Below, one piece after another: positions 25,739 to 37,151 of a stretch of DNA of 58,346 bases. How positions within the stretch are numbered: position 1 is the stretch's first letter; each line of letters starts with the position of its first letter. The notes beneath the pieces are model-generated. The model was not told where the DNA came from and made no database searches. It saw only the letters and a list, made by a program, of their open reading frames with translations. The stretch is from Hydrogenophaga sp. (GTDB lineage Bacteria; Pseudomonadota; Gammaproteobacteria; Burkholderiales; Burkholderiaceae_C): NCBI GenBank assembly GCA_011391595.1, contig JAABQG010000018.1, forward strand, positions 1-58,346, in the 5' to 3' direction. Position numbers and translations under genes: made by a program.

Positions 25739-26950
25739 CTAGTATCGCCACAGCAACCCGCCCATCGCCAGCAGGCTGAAGACCGCGCCGGCGGCAAAGG
25801 TGGCCGGTGCGCCCAGGCCCTGCCACAGCAGGCCCGCCACCACGCTGGCGGCCAGCATGGCCAGGCCACTCATCAGGTTGAAGAACCCGTAGGCGGTGCC
25901 GCGCAGGTCGGCCGGCGCCACGTCGGCCACCATGGCCGCCAGCAGCCCCTGGGTCATGCCCATGTGCACCCCCCACAGCGCGACGCCTGCAAGCATGGCG
26001 GCCCAGTGCGTGCTGACGGCCAGCACGACGTCCGCGGCCACCAGCACGCCAAGGCCCCAGAGCAGCAGCCGGTTGTGCGACATGCTGTCGGACAGCTTGC
26101 CAAAGGGGTACGCGCTGGCCGCATAGACCAGGTTCATCGCCACCATCACCAGGGGCACCAGCGCCACGGCCACGCCGGTCTGCTCGGCCCGCAGCACCAG
26201 AAAGGCCTCGGAAAACCGCGCCAGCGTGAACACCGCGCCAATACCCACGACCCACCAGTAGGCGGGGCTCAGGCGCTTGAGGTTGGCGCGCGAAATCGGG
26301 TTGACCCGTACCGCCCCCGGCGCGCGCTGGGGCTCGCGCACGCCAAACACCAGCAGCAGCACGGCCAGCGCCGCCGGAATCACCGCGACGGCAAACACCG
26401 CCCGGAAGTCATTGGCCCACAGCAGCATCAGGCCCACCGCCAGCAGGGGACCGGCGAACGCCCCCACGGTGTCGAGCGACTGGCGCAGGCCGAACGCAGC
26501 GCCGCGCTGCTCGGGCGGCGTGATATCGGCGACCAGGGCGTCGCGTGGCGCGCCCCGAATGCCCTTGCCGACCCGGTCCAGCAGGCGTGCCGAGAAGACC
26601 AGGCCCGGACCCGAGGCGAGCGCAAACAGCGGCTTGGTCAGCGCGCCCAGCCCGTAGCCGATCACCGCGAGCGTCTTGCGTTTTCCGAAATAGTCGCTGA
26701 TGACGCCGGAAAACACCTTGGTGATCAGGGCCGTGGCCTCGGCCAGCCCCTCGATCAGTCCGACCACCGCGACGCTCATGCCGAGCGAGCCGACCATGAA
26801 CAGCGGCAGCAGGCTGTGGACCATTTCGGACGAAATGTCCATCAGCAGGCTGACGAAGCCCAACGCCCAGATGCTGGCTGGCAAGCGGCGCAGCGGAACC
26901 GGTGGGCCGGGCGGCCCCGCGGGCGATGGATGACGGGACGAGGTGCTCAT
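25739..26950 (-). CDS. MFS transporter
   Basis: The 403-residue protein has about 12 hydrophobic segments and the MFS loop signatures DYFGKRKTLAVIGY (A-motif-like, after TM2) and RVGKGIRGAPRDALVADITP. The N-terminal tail is proline-rich and cytoplasmic. The start ATG at 26950 follows the frame's first Met at 26980; neither has a strong ribosome binding site. The transported compound cannot be told from sequence. It is divergent from the aldehyde dehydrogenase gene, with 92 bases between the starts. Confidence 0.85.
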   Translation of the reverse strand: MSTSSRHPSPAGPPGPPVPLRRLPASIWALGFVSLLMDISSEMVHSLLPLFMVGSLGMSVAVVGLIEGLAEATALITKVFSGVISDYFGKRKTLAVIGYGLGALTKPLFALASGPGLVFSARLLDRVGKGIRGAPRDALVADITPPEQRGAAFGLRQSLDTVGAFAGPLLAVGLMLLWANDFRAVFAVAVIPAALAVLLLVFGVREPQRAPGAVRVNPISRANLKRLSPAYWWVVGIGAVFTLARFSEAFLVLRAEQTGVAVALVPLVMVAMNLVYAASAYPFGKLSDSMSHNRLLLWGLGVLVAADVVLAVSTHWAAMLAGVALWGVHMGMTQGLLAAMVADVAPADLRGTAYGFFNLMSGLAMLAASVVAGLLWQGLGAPATFAAGAVFSLLAMGGLLWRY

Positions 26951-27042
26951 GCGATTCGCTTTACCCTGGAAACAAGGCATGCTAACCCGTTGTGGCCGTC
27001 CAGAAAATCGCTGGCAGTGCGGGTTTGCGTCAAAATGAAGCC

Positions 27043-28476
27043 ATGCAGCTCAATTACATCGCCAACGCCTCCACGCCCTCCTCGTCCGGCCGCACGATCC
27101 CGGTGATCGACCCGTCCGACGGCCAGGTTTTCGACGAGATCCAGCGCAGCAGCGCCCAGGACATCGATGCCGCCGTGCACGCCGCGCGCCAGTGCTTCGA
27201 CGCAGTCTGGTGCAAGGTGAGCGCCGCCGAGCGCGGCCGCCTGCTGATGAAGCTGTCAGCCAAGGTGGCCGAGCACGCCGACGAACTCGCCGCCATCGAG
27301 CAGCGCGACTGCGGCAAGCCCACCCGGCAGGCCAAGGCCGACGCGCTGGCGCTGGTGCGCTATTTCGAGTACTACGCCGGCGCCTGCGACAAGCTGCACG
27401 GCGAGACCATCCCCTACCAGGACGGCTACAGCGTGCTGACCTGGCGCGAGCCGCATGGCGTGACCGGGCACATCATCCCCTGGAACTACCCGATGCAGAT
27501 CTTCGGGCGCAGCGTGGGTGGCGCGCTGGCCGCCGGCAACGTGAGCGTGGTCAAGCCCGCCGAGGACGCCTGCCTGAGCCTGATCCGGGTGGCGCAGCTC
27601 GCGGCCGAGGTCGGCTTTCCGGCCGGCGCGATCAATATCGTCACCGGCTACGGCCACGAGGTGGGCGATGCGCTGGCGCGCCACCCGGGCATCGACCACA
27701 TCAGCTTCACCGGCAGCCCCGGCGTGGGCACGATCATCCAGCAGGTCGCGGCCGAGCGCCATTGCCCGGTCACCCTGGAGCTCGGCGGCAAGAGCCCGCA
27801 GATCATCTTTGCCGACGCCGACCTCGACGCCGCCATCCCGATGGTCATCAACGCGATCGTGCAGAACGCTGGCCAGACCTGCAGCGCCGGCTCGCGCGTG
27901 CTGATCGACGAACTGATCTACGAGCCGCTGCTGGAGCGCCTGGGCCAGGCGTTCGAAAAACTGCGCGTCGGCCCGGCCATCCTGGACCTGGACGTCGGCC
28001 CGCTGATCCGCGCCAGCCAGCAGCAGCGCGTGTGGGACTTCCTGAGCGACGCCCAGGTGGCTGGCATCCCGATGGTGGCGCAGGGCCAGATCGTGGACGA
28101 GGCGCCCGAGACCGGCTACTACCAGGCCCCGACCCTGCTGCGCGATGTGCCCGTGATGCACCGCCTGGCGCAGGAGGAAGTCTTCGGCCCGGTGCTGTCG
28201 GCCATGAGTTTCCGTGACGAAGACCACGCCGTCGAACTGGCCAACGCCACGAAGTTCGGCCTGGTCGCCGGCGTCTGGACGCGCGATGGCGCGCGCCAGT
28301 TCCGCATGGCCAGGCGCGTGAAAAGCGGCCAGGTCTTCATCAACAACTATGGCGCGGGCGGCGGCGTGGAGTTGCCCTTCGGCGGTGTGAAGTCCTCGGG
28401 CTACGGGCGGGAAAAAGGCTTCGAGGCGCTGCTCGGGTTCACGACACTGAAGACGGTGGCGATCCGGCACGGCTGA
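27043..28476 (+). CDS. NAD(P)+-dependent aldehyde dehydrogenase
   Basis: The 477-residue enzyme has the ALDH superfamily motifs: IIPWNYPMQIFG, the nucleotide-binding FTGSPGVGTIIQ, the general base in LELGGKSPQ, and the catalytic Cys in NAGQTCSAGSRVL, plus the C-terminal LPFGGVKSSGYGREKG. It oxidises an aldehyde to an acid; the specificity is unknown, with overall similarity to betaine-aldehyde and related dehydrogenases. The ATG at 27043 is preferred to the GTG at 26992. An SDR gene follows after 118 bases, interrupted by a palindromic repeat, suggesting linked alcohol/aldehyde oxidation. Confidence 0.93.
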   Translation: MQLNYIANASTPSSSGRTIPVIDPSDGQVFDEIQRSSAQDIDAAVHAARQCFDAVWCKVSAAERGRLLMKLSAKVAEHADELAAIEQRDCGKPTRQAKADALALVRYFEYYAGACDKLHGETIPYQDGYSVLTWREPHGVTGHIIPWNYPMQIFGRSVGGALAAGNVSVVKPAEDACLSLIRVAQLAAEVGFPAGAINIVTGYGHEVGDALARHPGIDHISFTGSPGVGTIIQQVAAERHCPVTLELGGKSPQIIFADADLDAAIPMVINAIVQNAGQTCSAGSRVLIDELIYEPLLERLGQAFEKLRVGPAILDLDVGPLIRASQQQRVWDFLSDAQVAGIPMVAQGQIVDEAPETGYYQAPTLLRDVPVMHRLAQEEVFGPVLSAMSFRDEDHAVELANATKFGLVAGVWTRDGARQFRMARRVKSGQVFINNYGAGGGVELPFGGVKSSGYGREKGFEALLGFTTLKTVAIRHG

Positions 28477-28520
28477 GCGCACCCAACGCCCTGCAACGCC
28501 TGCCCTGGCAAGAAACTCGA

Positions 28521-28570
28521 ATAAAAATGGCCATTCCCCAGCGTGGAATGGACCGGATCAGCTATCATTT
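28521..28570 (-). repeat. ~50-nt palindromic repeat, copy C
   Basis: On the reverse strand it reads ATGATAGCTGATCCGGTCCA, then TTCCACGCTGGGGAATGGCC and ATTTTTATTC. It lies in the gap between the ALDH and SDR genes. Confidence 0.8.
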
Positions 28571-28594
28571 CAGAAGCACACAGGAGACAACATC

Positions 28595-29356
28595 ATGCGC
28601 GTCAAGAACAAATCCATCATCGTCACTGGCGCCGGCGGCGGCATCGGCGAGGGCATCGCCCTGCGTCTGGCGGCCGAGGGCGCGCGCGTCATCGTGAACG
28701 ACATCAACGCCGCGCTGGGCAACAAGGTGGTCGAGGAGATCCTGCGCGCCGGCGGCGATGCAGCGTTCTTCCAGGCCGACGTCACGAAGTCGGCCGAGGT
28801 CAAGGCGCTGGTGAATGCCGCCGTGCAGCGCCACGGCAAGCTCGACGCGATGGTCAACAACGCCGGCTGGACGCACCGAAACCGCCCGGCGCTGGAAGTC
28901 AGCGAGGAGGAATTCGACCGCTGCTATGCGGTCAACGTGAAGAGCATCTACCTGTCCACCATTCACGCCGTGCCGGCGTTTCGCGCCAACAGCGGCGGCA
29001 GCTTCATCAATATCGCCTCCACCGCCGGCGTGCGCCCGCGCCCCGGCCTGACCTGGTACAACGGCTCCAAGGGGGCGGTCATCACCACCAGCAAGTCGCT
29101 GGCGGCCGAGCTGGGGCCGGACAACATCCGCGTGAACTGCATCAACCCGGTGTTCAACCCCACCACCGGTCTGGCGGCCGAATTCGCCGGTGGCGAACTG
29201 ACCGAGGAACGCCTGGCGAAATTCCGCGCCACCATCCCGCTAGGCCGCTTCTCCACTTCGCTGGACGTGGCCAACGCGGCCCTGTACCTGGTCAGCGACG
29301 AGGCCGCCTTCATCAGCGGCGTCTGCATCGAGGTGGACGGCGCACGCTGCGTCTGA
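28595..29356 (+). CDS. Short-chain dehydrogenase/reductase
   Basis: The 253-residue classical SDR has the Rossmann motif TGAGGGIG, the structural NNAG, the catalytic Ser in [13 protein letters not shown], and YNGSK with the catalytic Tyr and Lys. The [15 protein letters not shown] stretch and the C-terminal [15 protein letters not shown] are typical of the family. AGGAG lies upstream of the ATG. The substrate is unknown; the ALDH directly upstream suggests a joint alcohol-to-acid route. Confidence 0.93.
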   Translation: MRVKNKSIIVTGAGGGIGEGIALRLAAEGARVIVNDINAALGNKVVEEILRAGGDAAFFQADVTKSAEVKALVNAAVQRHGKLDAMVNNAGWTHRNRPALEVSEEEFDRCYAVNVKSIYLSTIHAVPAFRANSGGSFINIASTAGVRPRPGLTWYNGSKGAVITTSKSLAAELGPDNIRVNCINPVFNPTTGLAAEFAGGELTEERLAKFRATIPLGRFSTSLDVANAALYLVSDEAAFISGVCIEVDGARCV

Positions 29357-29420
29357 ACACGCCGCCACCAGCGGAATCCCCCTCGACGCAAGGGGATACC
29401 ACCCCGGCATAATCGTCCGC

Positions 29421-30575
29421 ATGTCCGAACGCGTCATTCCCCTGGTCGACCAGCGCATCGCCTCGCTGGCGGCCGCCATTCCCGCGCAGCGCATCGTCGC
29501 CGACGGCCTGCTCAGCGACGCGCTGGGTCGCCCCCTGAGCGACCTGCGTATCAGCGTGACCGACCGCTGCAACTTCCGCTGCAATTACTGCATGCCCAAG
29601 GAAGTGTTCGACAAGGACTACCCTTACCTGCCGCACGGCGCACTGCTGAGCTTCGAGGAAATCACCCGCACGGCGAAGCTGTTCGTCGCGCATGGCGTGC
29701 GCAAGATCCGCCTGACCGGCGGCGAACCGCTGCTGCGCAAGAACATCGAGGTGCTGATCGGGCAGCTCGCCGCCCTGCGCACCCCGGACGGCCAGCCGCT
29801 GGACCTGACGCTCACCACCAACGGCTCGCTGCTGGCGCGCAAGGCGAAGTCGCTCAAGGCGGCGGGCTTGAAGCGCGTGACCGTCAGCCTGGACGGGCTG
29901 GACGACGCGGTGTTCCGCGCCATGAACGACGTGGACTTTCCTGTGGCCGACGTGCTCGAAGGCATCGAGGCCGCACGCGCGGCCGGGCTCGGCGCCGGTG
30001 AACCCGGGCACAGCCTGAAGATCAACATGGTGGTCAAGCGCGGCACCAACGAGCATGAGATCCCGCGCATGGCGCGGCACTTCCAGGGCACGGGCATCGT
30101 GCTGCGCTTCATCGAGTACATGGACGTGGGCGCGACCAACGGCTGGCGCATGGACGAGGTGCTGCCCAGCGCCGAAGTCGTCAGGATGATCCACGCCGAG
30201 CTGCCGCTGGTGCAGCTCGACCCGTCCGCGCCCGGTGAAACCGCCGAGCGCTGGGGCTATGCCGACGCCAGCGGCCGGCACGACCCGGCGCTGGGGGAGA
30301 TCGGCGTGATCAGCAGCGTGACGCAGGCCTTCTGCCGCGACTGCAACCGTGCGCGCCTGTCCACCGAGGGCAAGCTGTACCTGTGCCTGTTCGCCGGCCA
30401 GGGCCACGACCTGCGCGCGCTGATCCGTGGCGGCGCCAGCGACGAGGACATCGCCTCGGCCATCGGTGCCATCTGGCAGGGCCGCAGCGACCGTTATTCC
30501 GAGCTGCGCGCCAGCATGCCAACGGACGCCGGCACCGGCGCCCGCCGGGTCGAGATGAGCTACATCGGCGGCTAA
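29421..30575 (+). CDS. moaA: GTP 3',8-cyclase (molybdopterin biosynthesis)
   Basis: The 384-residue radical SAM enzyme carries out the first step of molybdenum cofactor synthesis from GTP. It has the SAM cluster C50-x3-C54-x2-C57 ([14 protein letters not shown]), [12 protein letters not shown], and the second cluster ligands in [19 protein letters not shown]. The C-terminal GG is present (SYIGG). An N-terminal extension of ~30 residues precedes the usual start of similarity ([19 protein letters not shown]). It is the first gene of moaA-mobA-moeA; an ~80-nt repeat separates it from mobA. Confidence 0.97.
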   Translation: MSERVIPLVDQRIASLAAAIPAQRIVADGLLSDALGRPLSDLRISVTDRCNFRCNYCMPKEVFDKDYPYLPHGALLSFEEITRTAKLFVAHGVRKIRLTGGEPLLRKNIEVLIGQLAALRTPDGQPLDLTLTTNGSLLARKAKSLKAAGLKRVTVSLDGLDDAVFRAMNDVDFPVADVLEGIEAARAAGLGAGEPGHSLKINMVVKRGTNEHEIPRMARHFQGTGIVLRFIEYMDVGATNGWRMDEVLPSAEVVRMIHAELPLVQLDPSAPGETAERWGYADASGRHDPALGEIGVISSVTQAFCRDCNRARLSTEGKLYLCLFAGQGHDLRALIRGGASDEDIASAIGAIWQGRSDRYSELRASMPTDAGTGARRVEMSYIGG

Positions 30576-30583
30576 ACCTATGA

Positions 30584-30665
30584 CCCCCACGGTCGCCCGC
30601 TGCGCGTGGCTCCCTGCCCCCCAGGGGGGCCGCGTTTTGCCTTGGGGCGGCCCGGCGGCAAAACC
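30584..30665 (+). repeat. ~80-nt repeat, intergenic copy
   Basis: The unit runs from CCCCCACGGTCGCCCGCT through TGCCCCCCAGGGGGGCCGCG to CTTGGGGCGGCCCGGCGGCA. An inverted copy lies inside moeA (32286-32366). It can form strong hairpins (CCCCCC/GGGGGG and related arms). Confidence 0.8.
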
Positions 30666-30688
30666 TCTTCACGACGAATGACACTGAC

Positions 30689-31308
30689 ATGATCAATGCA
30701 CACGACATCACGGCGCTGGTCCTGGCCGGCGGGCGCGGCTCGCGCATGGGCGGGGTGGACAAGGGCCTGCAGACGTTCAACGGCATGCCCCTGGCGTTGC
30801 ACACGCTGATGCGGCTGCAGATGCAGCACGGCGCGCTGATTGGCGAAGTGATGATCAACGCCAACCGCAACCTGGCGGCCTACGAAGCCTTTTGCGGCGC
30901 AGTCTGGCCCGACACGCTGGCCGACTACGCCGGGCCGCTGGCGGGCTTCATGACCGGCCTGGAGCGCTGCGAAACCCCCTACCTTCTCACCGTGCCCTGC
31001 GACACGCCCCTGTTTCCGCTGGACCTGGCGGCGCGCTTGGTCGAAGCGCTGGACCGCGAGGGCGCCGAGATCGCCATGGCGGCCGCAAGCGAGGAAGACG
31101 GCCAGATCCGCACCCAACCGGTGTTCTGCCTGCTGCGCGCGGATCTGCTGGAGAGCCTGGTGATCTTCACCCAGGACGGCGGCCGCAAGATCGACGCCTG
31201 GACGGCCTTGCACAAGACCGTGATCGTGCCCTTCGACGCGGTCGGCGACGACCCCAGGGCCTTCTTCAACGCCAACACGCTCGCCGAGCTGCACTCGCTT
31301 GAAAGCCC

Positions 31309-31312
<4 letters not shown>
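30689..31312 (+). CDS. mobA: Molybdenum cofactor guanylyltransferase
   Basis: The 207-residue protein has the MobA nucleotidyltransferase signature [30 protein letters not shown] and [17 protein letters not shown]. It attaches GMP to molybdopterin to make the guanine dinucleotide cofactor used by DMSO-reductase-family enzymes. The stop overlaps the moeA start as ATGA, so the two are translationally coupled. Confidence 0.95.
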
Positions 31313-32715
<1,403 letters not shown>

Positions 32716-32725
32716 CTTCACCTCG

Positions 32726-32762
32726 CCTTCACGCCACGGGTGTAAGGTAGGGGCCGTGAAGG
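32726..32762. promoter_or_regulatory. Dyad upstream of mgtA
   Basis: CCTTCACG (32726) and CGTGAAGG (32755) form a perfect 8-bp inverted repeat with a 21-base spacer. Within it, TGTAAGGT resembles the -10 of MerR-type promoters, preceded by TTCACC about 20 bases upstream. Either reading is inference. Confidence 0.3.
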
Positions 32763-32808
32763 GGACCGGGCCATTGAATCGGGTCCGGCCAGCCTTCGGG
32801 AGCCATTC

Positions 32809-35565
32809 ATGAACCGCGGCAAACACCCAGGTTTTTTCGCCCGTTTTCTGCACAGCCGCGCCATCCACCGGCTGTTCCGGCGCATCGCCCTGCTGGAATC
32901 CTTCGAGGGCGCAGCGATCAGCCGCGATGTGCCGGCCCCACTGGCACAGACCTTGTCTGCCGCCGCGCGCAGCGAACCGCAGGCCCTGCTCAAGACGCTG
33001 CATGCCCACCCCGACGGGCTGACCGAGGCCGAGGCGCGCGCGGCCCGGCGGCGCTTCGGCCCCAACGAGGTCGAGCACGAGAAGCCTTTGCCGGCGTGGC
33101 AGCACCTGTGGCACTGCTACCAGAACCCGTTCAACCTGCTGCTGACGGTGCTGGCCGCCATTTCGGCGGCCACCGACGACACCAAGGCAGCAATCGTCAT
33201 CTCGACCATGGTGGTGCTGTCCACGGGCCTGCGCTTCTGGCAGGAAAACCGCTCGCACCAGGCGGCCGACAAGCTCAAGGCCCTGGTCAGCAGCACGGCG
33301 ACCGTCCTGCGTCGCGACCGCGCCGGTTCCGCGAAAACGTCCAACGAAGGTGCCACACCCGGCGACACCGGACCCCGGCAGATCGAACTGCCGATCCGCC
33401 AACTGGTGCCGGGCGACGTGCTGCTGATGTCCGCCGGCGACATGATCCCGGCGGACCTGCGCCTGCTCGCGGCCAAGGATCTGTTCGTCGGACAGTCGGC
33501 GATGACCGGCGAATCCATGCCGGTCGAAAAGTTTCCCATGCAACGCGACCCGAAGACGATCAACCCGTTGGAGCTCGACAGCATCCTGTTCATGGGCACC
33601 AACGTGGTGTCGGGCTCGGCCACGGCGCTGGTTCTGGCCACCGGCAGTCACACTTACTTTGGCGCGCTGGCGCAGCGGGCATCCAGCACCGACCGCTCGC
33701 CGACCTCGTTCCAGACCGGGGTGAACCGGGTCAGCTGGCTGCTGATCCGCTTCATGGCCCTGATGGTGCCGCTGGTCCTGCTCCTCAACGGCTTCACCAA
33801 GGGCGACTGGCTGCAGGCGCTGTTGTTTGCGCTGTCGATCGCCGTGGGCCTGACGCCGGAGATGCTGCCGATGATCGTGACCTCGACCCTGGCGCGCGGC
33901 GCGGTGTTCCTGTCGCGAAAGAAGGTGATCGTGAAACGGCTGGACGCGATCCAGAACTTTGGTGCCATGGATGTGCTGTGCACCGACAAGACCGGCACGC
34001 TGACGCAAGACCGCATCGTCCTGGCGCAGCACCCCGACGCCTGGGGCGACGAGTCGGCGCAGGTGCTGAAGATGGTCTACCTCAACAGCTACTACCAGAC
34101 CGGCCTGAAGAACCTGCTCGACGTGGCCGTGCTCAAGCATGCGGAAGTGCACCACGAACTGGACGTGGTGGCGTCTTTCAGCAAGGTGGACGAGATGCCT
34201 TTCGACTTCAGCCGCCGTCGCATGTCGGTGGTGGTCGCCGAACGCGACCAGCGTCACCTGCTGATCTGCAAGGGCGCCGTCGAGGAAATCCTGGCCGTGT
34301 GCACCGCGGTGCGCCGTGGCGAAGCGGACGAACCGCTGACACAGGTCTTGCTGGAACGCCAGCACGCGCTCACGAAGGCCCTCAACGCCCAGGGGCTGCG
34401 CGTGGTGGCGGTCGCCGTGAAGGCACTGCCGCCCGAAAAGACCGACTACGGCATCCCCGACGAAACCGGACTGACGCTGGTCGGCTACGTGGCCTTCCTC
34501 GATCCGCCCAAGGAAACCACCGCGCCGGCGTTGGCGGCGCTGGCCCGTCACGGCGTGACGGTCAAGATCCTCACCGGTGACAACGAGGCCGTCACCGCCA
34601 AGATCTGCCACGACGTGGGCCTGGCGTCGGGCGTGGTGCTGCTGGGCTCCGATATCGAAGCGCTGGACGACACGCAACTCGCCATCAGCGCCGAGAAGAC
34701 CACCGTCTTCGCCAAGCTGACGCCAGCGCACAAGGAGCGCATCGTGCGGCTGCTCAAGGGCCGGGGCCATGTGGTGGGCTACCTCGGCGACGGCATCAAT
34801 GACGCGGCCGCACTGAGGGTGGCCGACATCGGCATCTCGGTGGACACGGCGGTGGACATTGCCAAGGAGGCCGCCGACATCATCCTGCTCGAGAAGAATC
34901 TGCTGGTGCTCGACCAGGGCGTGCTGGAGGGTCGGCGCACCTTCGTCAACATGCTCAAGTACATCAAGATGACGGCCAGTTCCAACTTCGGCAATGTGCT
35001 GTCGGTGCTGGTCGCCAGCGCCTTCATCCCGTTCCTGCCGATGCTGCCGATGCACCTGCTGGTGCAGAACCTGCTGTATGACGTGTCCCAGTCGGCGATC
35101 CCCTTCGACAACGTCGACAGCGAGTTGCTGAACAAGCCGCTGCACTGGCAGCCCGCCGAGATCGGCCGCTTCATGCTGTACTTCGGGCCGGTCAGCTCGG
35201 TGTTCGACCTGGCGACCTTCGCGTTGATGTGGTTTGTGTTTGGCGCCAGCTCCGTGGCCCAGCAGACGCTGTTCCAGTCCGGCTGGTTCGTGATGGGCGT
35301 GCTGACGCAGACGCTGATCGTCCACATGATCCGCACCCCGCTGATTCCTTTTGCGCAGAGCCGGGCCGCGACGCCGCTGCTGGTCATGACCAGCCTCATC
35401 ATGGCCGTGGGCGTTTTCCTGCCGATGGGGCCGCTGGCGCACTGGTTCAAGCTGCAGGCGCTACCGCCCGTGTTTTTTGCCTACGTCGCGGCCATGCTGG
35501 CCGGGTACGTCGCACTGACCCAGGCGATGAAGGCGTATTACATCCGGCGTTTCGGCTGGCAGTAG
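32809..35565 (+). CDS. mgtA: Magnesium-translocating P-type ATPase
   Basis: The 918-residue P3B-type ATPase has GMTGES-like SAMTGESMPVEKF, the phosphorylation motif D393KTGTLT, GVTVKILTGDN, and GDGINDAAAL. The Mg transporter-specific regions GLTPEMLPMIVTSTLARGAV, and NLLYDVSQSAIPFDNVD plus VHMIRT in the C-terminal helices, fit MgtA. It imports Mg2+ across the inner membrane using ATP. Its start ATG follows a gap of 93 bases after moeA containing the dyad at 32726. It is convergent with the PaaK-like gene (17-base gap). Confidence 0.95.
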   Translation: MNRGKHPGFFARFLHSRAIHRLFRRIALLESFEGAAISRDVPAPLAQTLSAAARSEPQALLKTLHAHPDGLTEAEARAARRRFGPNEVEHEKPLPAWQHLWHCYQNPFNLLLTVLAAISAATDDTKAAIVISTMVVLSTGLRFWQENRSHQAADKLKALVSSTATVLRRDRAGSAKTSNEGATPGDTGPRQIELPIRQLVPGDVLLMSAGDMIPADLRLLAAKDLFVGQSAMTGESMPVEKFPMQRDPKTINPLELDSILFMGTNVVSGSATALVLATGSHTYFGALAQRASSTDRSPTSFQTGVNRVSWLLIRFMALMVPLVLLLNGFTKGDWLQALLFALSIAVGLTPEMLPMIVTSTLARGAVFLSRKKVIVKRLDAIQNFGAMDVLCTDKTGTLTQDRIVLAQHPDAWGDESAQVLKMVYLNSYYQTGLKNLLDVAVLKHAEVHHELDVVASFSKVDEMPFDFSRRRMSVVVAERDQRHLLICKGAVEEILAVCTAVRRGEADEPLTQVLLERQHALTKALNAQGLRVVAVAVKALPPEKTDYGIPDETGLTLVGYVAFLDPPKETTAPALAALARHGVTVKILTGDNEAVTAKICHDVGLASGVVLLGSDIEALDDTQLAISAEKTTVFAKLTPAHKERIVRLLKGRGHVVGYLGDGINDAAALRVADIGISVDTAVDIAKEAADIILLEKNLLVLDQGVLEGRRTFVNMLKYIKMTASSNFGNVLSVLVASAFIPFLPMLPMHLLVQNLLYDVSQSAIPFDNVDSELLNKPLHWQPAEIGRFMLYFGPVSSVFDLATFALMWFVFGASSVAQQTLFQSGWFVMGVLTQTLIVHMIRTPLIPFAQSRAATPLLVMTSLIMAVGVFLPMGPLAHWFKLQALPPVFFAYVAAMLAGYVALTQAMKAYYIRRFGWQ

Positions 35566-35582
35566 GCCAGCCTCACCGCGGC

Positions 35583-36968
35583 TCAGGATGCCCTGGCGAT
35601 GACCCGACACGCCTTGCCGCTGCGCCCGCGCGGCACAGGCTGCCCCAGTTCCTCGATCAGGCGTATCGGCTTGAGGCCCTGGGTGGCGGCGAAGGCGTGG
35701 AGCGCCGCCCGGCAACGCGCCATGGCGGACGCAGCGGCATCCCCGGTGAGCGCCAGGCGCAGCACCAGCGTGCGCTGGTCCTGCTGGCGCAGCTGAAAAT
35801 CAAACACGCCGGCGCCGTCTTCCAGCACCGTGGTCAACGCCAGGGGCAGCAGCGTCACGGCCTGACCGTTCAAGCCCGCCATGACCAGGGGGTCGTCCCG
35901 GCGGCCCTGCACCTCGATCACGGGCAGGGGCGAGCCGCAGGCGCAGCGCTGCGGCCGGATCGTGAGCTGGTCGCCCAGGTCATAGCGAATCAGCGGCTGG
36001 ACCGTGTTGGCCAGGTGCGTCAGCAGCGTGGAGCAGGAGGCCTCGCCCGGCGGCACCGGCCGAAGGTGTTCGTCCACCGGCTCCAGGATCACCCAGTCCG
36101 CATTGACGTGCATCCGGCCGTGCCCGCATTCCCAGCCCATGGTCAGGAACTCGGACGCGCCATAGCTGTTGCGCACCGCACAGGCCAGCGCCTGCTCCAC
36201 CCGCCGGCGCACCACGTCGTCCAGGGTTTCGCCACCGGTCCAGACCTCACGCGGCGCAATGCGGAGCTCGCCGCGCGCGGCCTCCTCGGCCAGCAGCGCC
36301 GCCACGCTGGGGTAGGTGGCGATCACGCTGGGAGAAAAGGCATTGAGCCCGGCCACGAGGTCTGGGGTCGGCTGCAGGATCGAGAAGCTGCGGATGCCCT
36401 GCGCCATCCATGGGTTGAGTTGCCGCAGTCGCTCGATGGAAACATGGCTGGCAAAGTGACCGCCGGTGGCGCCGACAAAGGCAATGCGTTCGCTCAGGTA
36501 AAGCGGGTCCATCCAGCGCAGCAGCGACATTGGCCGGCTGCGCCGCAGGGCCTCCAGCGCATCGTAAACCGCCATGCATTGCGCGTCCTGCACGAACACC
36601 CCGGGCAGGCCGCTCGTGCCGGAGCTTTCCCAGACCACGTACCGGCCAAGCCAGGGCTCGCCGATGCGCGCCGGATCGGCCGTGAAGGCCTGAAGGTCCG
36701 CCAGCTTGAGGCGCGGATCGGTGACCCAGTCCTCAAAGCGTTCCATCAACTCGCTGCGGCTGACGACCGGCAGCGCGGCCAGTGGCGTGGCGCGGGTGGC
36801 GCCCTGCAAGTGTTTGCGGTAAAAGACCGATCCGTCCAGTGCGGCGCCAAGGACGCTGGCCAGCCGCGTCTTCTGGCGCACAGCGATGGCGCCCGGCGTG
36901 GCACGCCCTGCGCTCAGCACATCCAGCGATACCGCGCTCAGTCGCAGGGGGTCGAAAACCGGGACCAT
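35583..36968 (-). CDS. PaaK/CapK-family adenylate-forming ligase
   Basis: The 461-residue protein resembles phenylacetate-CoA ligase and coenzyme F390 synthetase relatives: the P-loop ESSGTSGLPGVFV, TWTGGE-like EVWTGGETLDDVV, NSYGASEFLTMGWECGHGRM, and IRYDLGDQLTI. It probably activates a carboxylate as the adenylate. The acceptor and substrate are unknown. A Cys-rich stretch (QRCACGSPLP) is typical of this branch. It is divergent from the PHA synthase gene, with a perfect FNR-type site in the gap. Confidence 0.8.
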   Translation of the reverse strand: MVPVFDPLRLSAVSLDVLSAGRATPGAIAVRQKTRLASVLGAALDGSVFYRKHLQGATRATPLAALPVVSRSELMERFEDWVTDPRLKLADLQAFTADPARIGEPWLGRYVVWESSGTSGLPGVFVQDAQCMAVYDALEALRRSRPMSLLRWMDPLYLSERIAFVGATGGHFASHVSIERLRQLNPWMAQGIRSFSILQPTPDLVAGLNAFSPSVIATYPSVAALLAEEAARGELRIAPREVWTGGETLDDVVRRRVEQALACAVRNSYGASEFLTMGWECGHGRMHVNADWVILEPVDEHLRPVPPGEASCSTLLTHLANTVQPLIRYDLGDQLTIRPQRCACGSPLPVIEVQGRRDDPLVMAGLNGQAVTLLPLALTTVLEDGAGVFDFQLRQQDQRTLVLRLALTGDAAASAMARCRAALHAFAATQGLKPIRLIEELGQPVPRGRSGKACRVIARAS

Positions 36969-37098
36969 GTTGCATGCTAGGCGTCATGTCGAACAATCGC
37001 TTGCGCTGGATCAAGTCTGACGTGGGAACTTCAGGACGGACTTCGCGCCATGAAGTCCGCCGCACTGCAACCCGCAGTCCCCGCAAACTGCCACGATC

Positions 37099-37112
37099 TT
37101 GATCGGCATCAA
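37099..37112. promoter_or_regulatory. FNR/ANR-type site (TTGATCGGCATCAA)
   Basis: This is a perfect TTGAT-N4-ATCAA palindrome in the gap between the divergent PaaK-like and phaC genes. Its centre is 46 bases upstream of the phaC start at 37152. An oxygen-responsive role is inferred. Confidence 0.6.
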
Positions 37113-37151
37113 TCCACATCAACGCGCCGGCTTTCACAATGAGGACGGCTC

